In this document: positions 41,830-42,877 of the stretch, one piece after another
Numbering within the stretch: position 1 is the first letter of the stretch
Layout of the letters: every line of letters starts with the position of its first letter
Assembly: GCA_937922045.1 (NCBI GenBank)
Contig: CAKZXA010000004.1
Span: 1-42,877 of the forward strand
Reading direction: 5' to 3'
Origin: an uncultured Acidimicrobiales bacterium
GTDB taxonomy: Bacteria; Actinomycetota; Acidimicrobiia; Acidimicrobiales; SZUA-35
DNA length: 42,877 bases
Program-made: the position numbers and the translations under genes
The notes under the pieces: model-generated
The model's input: the letters and a program-made list of their open reading frames with translations, nothing else
The model's database searches: none
What the model was told of the DNA's origin: nothing

Positions 41830-42877
41830 CTAGGTCGCTCCCCTGCGGTAGATCTGGCCGTCAAAGGCTGGTGCCCGCAGCCGTTGAGCCGCGAACACGA
41901 GCACGAGCAGCACGATCACATACGGCATCGCGTTCGGCAACCAGTCGGGAGCGACATCGGTTTGCACATACCAGGCAAACATGACTACGGCGAACACCAG
42001 CGCCATCACCGCGTCCACCAGGCGACGAGCGGTGGCGGCCCAGAGCGAAACGACAGCGAGACAGAACGACACCACCAAGAGCAATGCATGGGTCGATTGA
42101 CCATCCAGGTCTCGCAAGGACACGCCGAACGGGTAACCAAAGAGGAAAGCTGCCGCCAGGATGCCGAGCGGGCGCCAGTTGCCGAAGATCAGGGCGGCCA
42201 GACCAATGAAGCCCCGACCTCCTGTCTGCCCGTTCTGGTAGAAGCCGGTGAGCTCCATGGCGATAAAGGCGCCGCCCAACCCGGCAAGCGCACCCGAAAC
42301 GACCACACCGAGATACATCCGTCGAATCACGTTGACGCCAAGAGATTCACCGGCCAGGGGGTACTCGCCTGCGCTGCGCAGCTGAAGACCGGCCCTGGTC
42401 TTCCAGAGAAACCATCCCGACAGGGGTACGAGGGCAAGAGCGATCAAGCTGAAGATGGCGATCCCGCTCACAAGCCCACGGGCGAAACTAGCCAAATCCG
42501 ATACGAAGAATACGCCCTGGTCAGCGATCGACCCGAGAATATCCGGGGTCTCGGCACCGAAGAAGGTTCCACCCGCCAAGACAGGAACGTCTACTTCTCC
42601 CAACCCGGGGACATCGGGCGACTGGGTTCGATTTCCGAACACCTCGCTCGACAGGAACGTCGTGACCCCTGGAGCCATGATGTTTATGGCTACGCCGGAA
42701 ATCACATGGTCGACACCAAAGCTCACCGTCGCCACGGCATGGATCAGGCCGCCCAACGCGCCTCCAAGCACGCCGAAGACAAGGCCCATCCACGGGCTGA
42801 ACTCCAGCGCTGCCCACGCACCGAACCAGGTCCCGAGGATCATCATGCCCTCGAGGCCGATGTTGACGATGCTGGCC
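41830..42877 (-). CDS. ABC transporter permease of the nucleoside/BmpD-NupQ type, partial
   Basis: About 349 residues are present; the gene's 5' end is beyond the window, and the in-frame sequence ASIVNIGLEGMMILGTW runs to the edge. It has about nine hydrophobic helices and the family blocks NIGLEGMM, GVDHVISGVAINIMA, LRSAGEYPLAGESLGVNV and GRGFIGLAALIFGNW, typical of the second permease of nucleoside (BmpABCD-, NupPQ-like) importers. The C-terminus ends DGQIYRRGAT. It likely works with an upstream ATPase and permease not in the window. The neighbouring adenosine deaminase supports purine nucleosides as cargo. Confidence 0.85.
   Translation of the reverse strand, partial: ASIVNIGLEGMMILGTWFGAWAALEFSPWMGLVFGVLGGALGGLIHAVATVSFGVDHVISGVAINIMAPGVTTFLSSEVFGNRTQSPDVPGLGEVDVPVLAGGTFFGAETPDILGSIADQGVFFVSDLASFARGLVSGIAIFSLIALALVPLSGWFLWKTRAGLQLRSAGEYPLAGESLGVNVIRRMYLGVVVSGALAGLGGAFIAMELTGFYQNGQTGGRGFIGLAALIFGNWRPLGILAAAFLFGYPFGVSLRDLDGQSTHALLLVVSFCLAVVSLWAATARRLVDAVMALVFAVVMFAWYVQTDVAPDWLPNAMPYVIVLLVLVFAAQRLRAPAFDGQIYRRGAT

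Overview
The window is GC-rich bacterial chromosome, most likely from an actinobacterium and plausibly an Acidimicrobiia-like marine or aquatic lineage. This is inferred from two F420-type LLM oxidoreductases, GC-rich codon use, an MPT53-like thioredoxin, a divergent citrate synthase pair of actinobacterial style, and a DUF3179 protein. No rRNA, tRNA, CRISPR array, insertion sequence or phage module was seen. Genes are packed tightly and no gene-free stretch exceeds about 300 bases. The longest gaps, about 640-872 and 33973-34183, are described in the entries.

The left part (1-16.1 kb) is mixed housekeeping and accessory metabolism. It opens with a decayed OLD-family TOPRIM nuclease. It then carries a small membrane protein, a pirin, an operon of a secreted thioredoxin and a PIG-L deacetylase, an MFS transporter, a class II aldolase, an LLM oxidoreductase, tadA, two damaged citrate-synthase genes, a photolyase without a normal start codon, an SDR, a DUF3179 protein, an amidase, a NYN-domain protein, a PRPP-synthetase family protein and a lipoprotein. 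The standout is the thioredoxin at 2626-3147. An in-frame TGA sits exactly at the first catalytic Cys of its CxxC motif, and a strong bacterial SECIS-like hairpin follows it. The gene therefore looks like a lipid-anchored selenoprotein read as WAPW-Sec-PSC.

From 16.1 to 21.4 kb lies one 1742-residue gene. It joins a cytoplasmic HD-GYP domain through a membrane segment to a long extracellular chain of cadherin/Big_9-like repeats and a lamin-tail-like C-terminus. It is followed by an Asp/Asn beta-hydroxylase-like gene, a GyrI-like fragment and a frameshifted MGMT-like gene.

From 22.9 to 35.2 kb every gene is on the minus strand and seems to form one catabolic locus. In order of transcription it holds a SnoaL-like protein, a LacI regulator, an HpsN-like histidinol-dehydrogenase homologue, a bicupin, a sugar-type ABC binding protein with two permeases (no ATPase in the window), two more SnoaL-like proteins, a MetE-like methyltransferase and a last SnoaL-like protein. 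Two promoters at the head of the locus carry the same operator-like dyad inside their -35/-10 spacer, so the LacI protein probably controls itself and the SnoaL gene. The substrate is unknown; a hydroxylated, methylated or sulfonated sugar-like compound is an inference only.

The right end (35.2-42.9 kb) has two paralogous membrane-anchored proteins of unknown function, an enoyl-CoA hydratase and, on the minus strand, a nucleoside-type ABC permease cut by the window edge, a phytanoyl-CoA dioxygenase-like protein, adenosine deaminase and an LLM oxidoreductase. This last group suggests purine nucleoside uptake and deamination.
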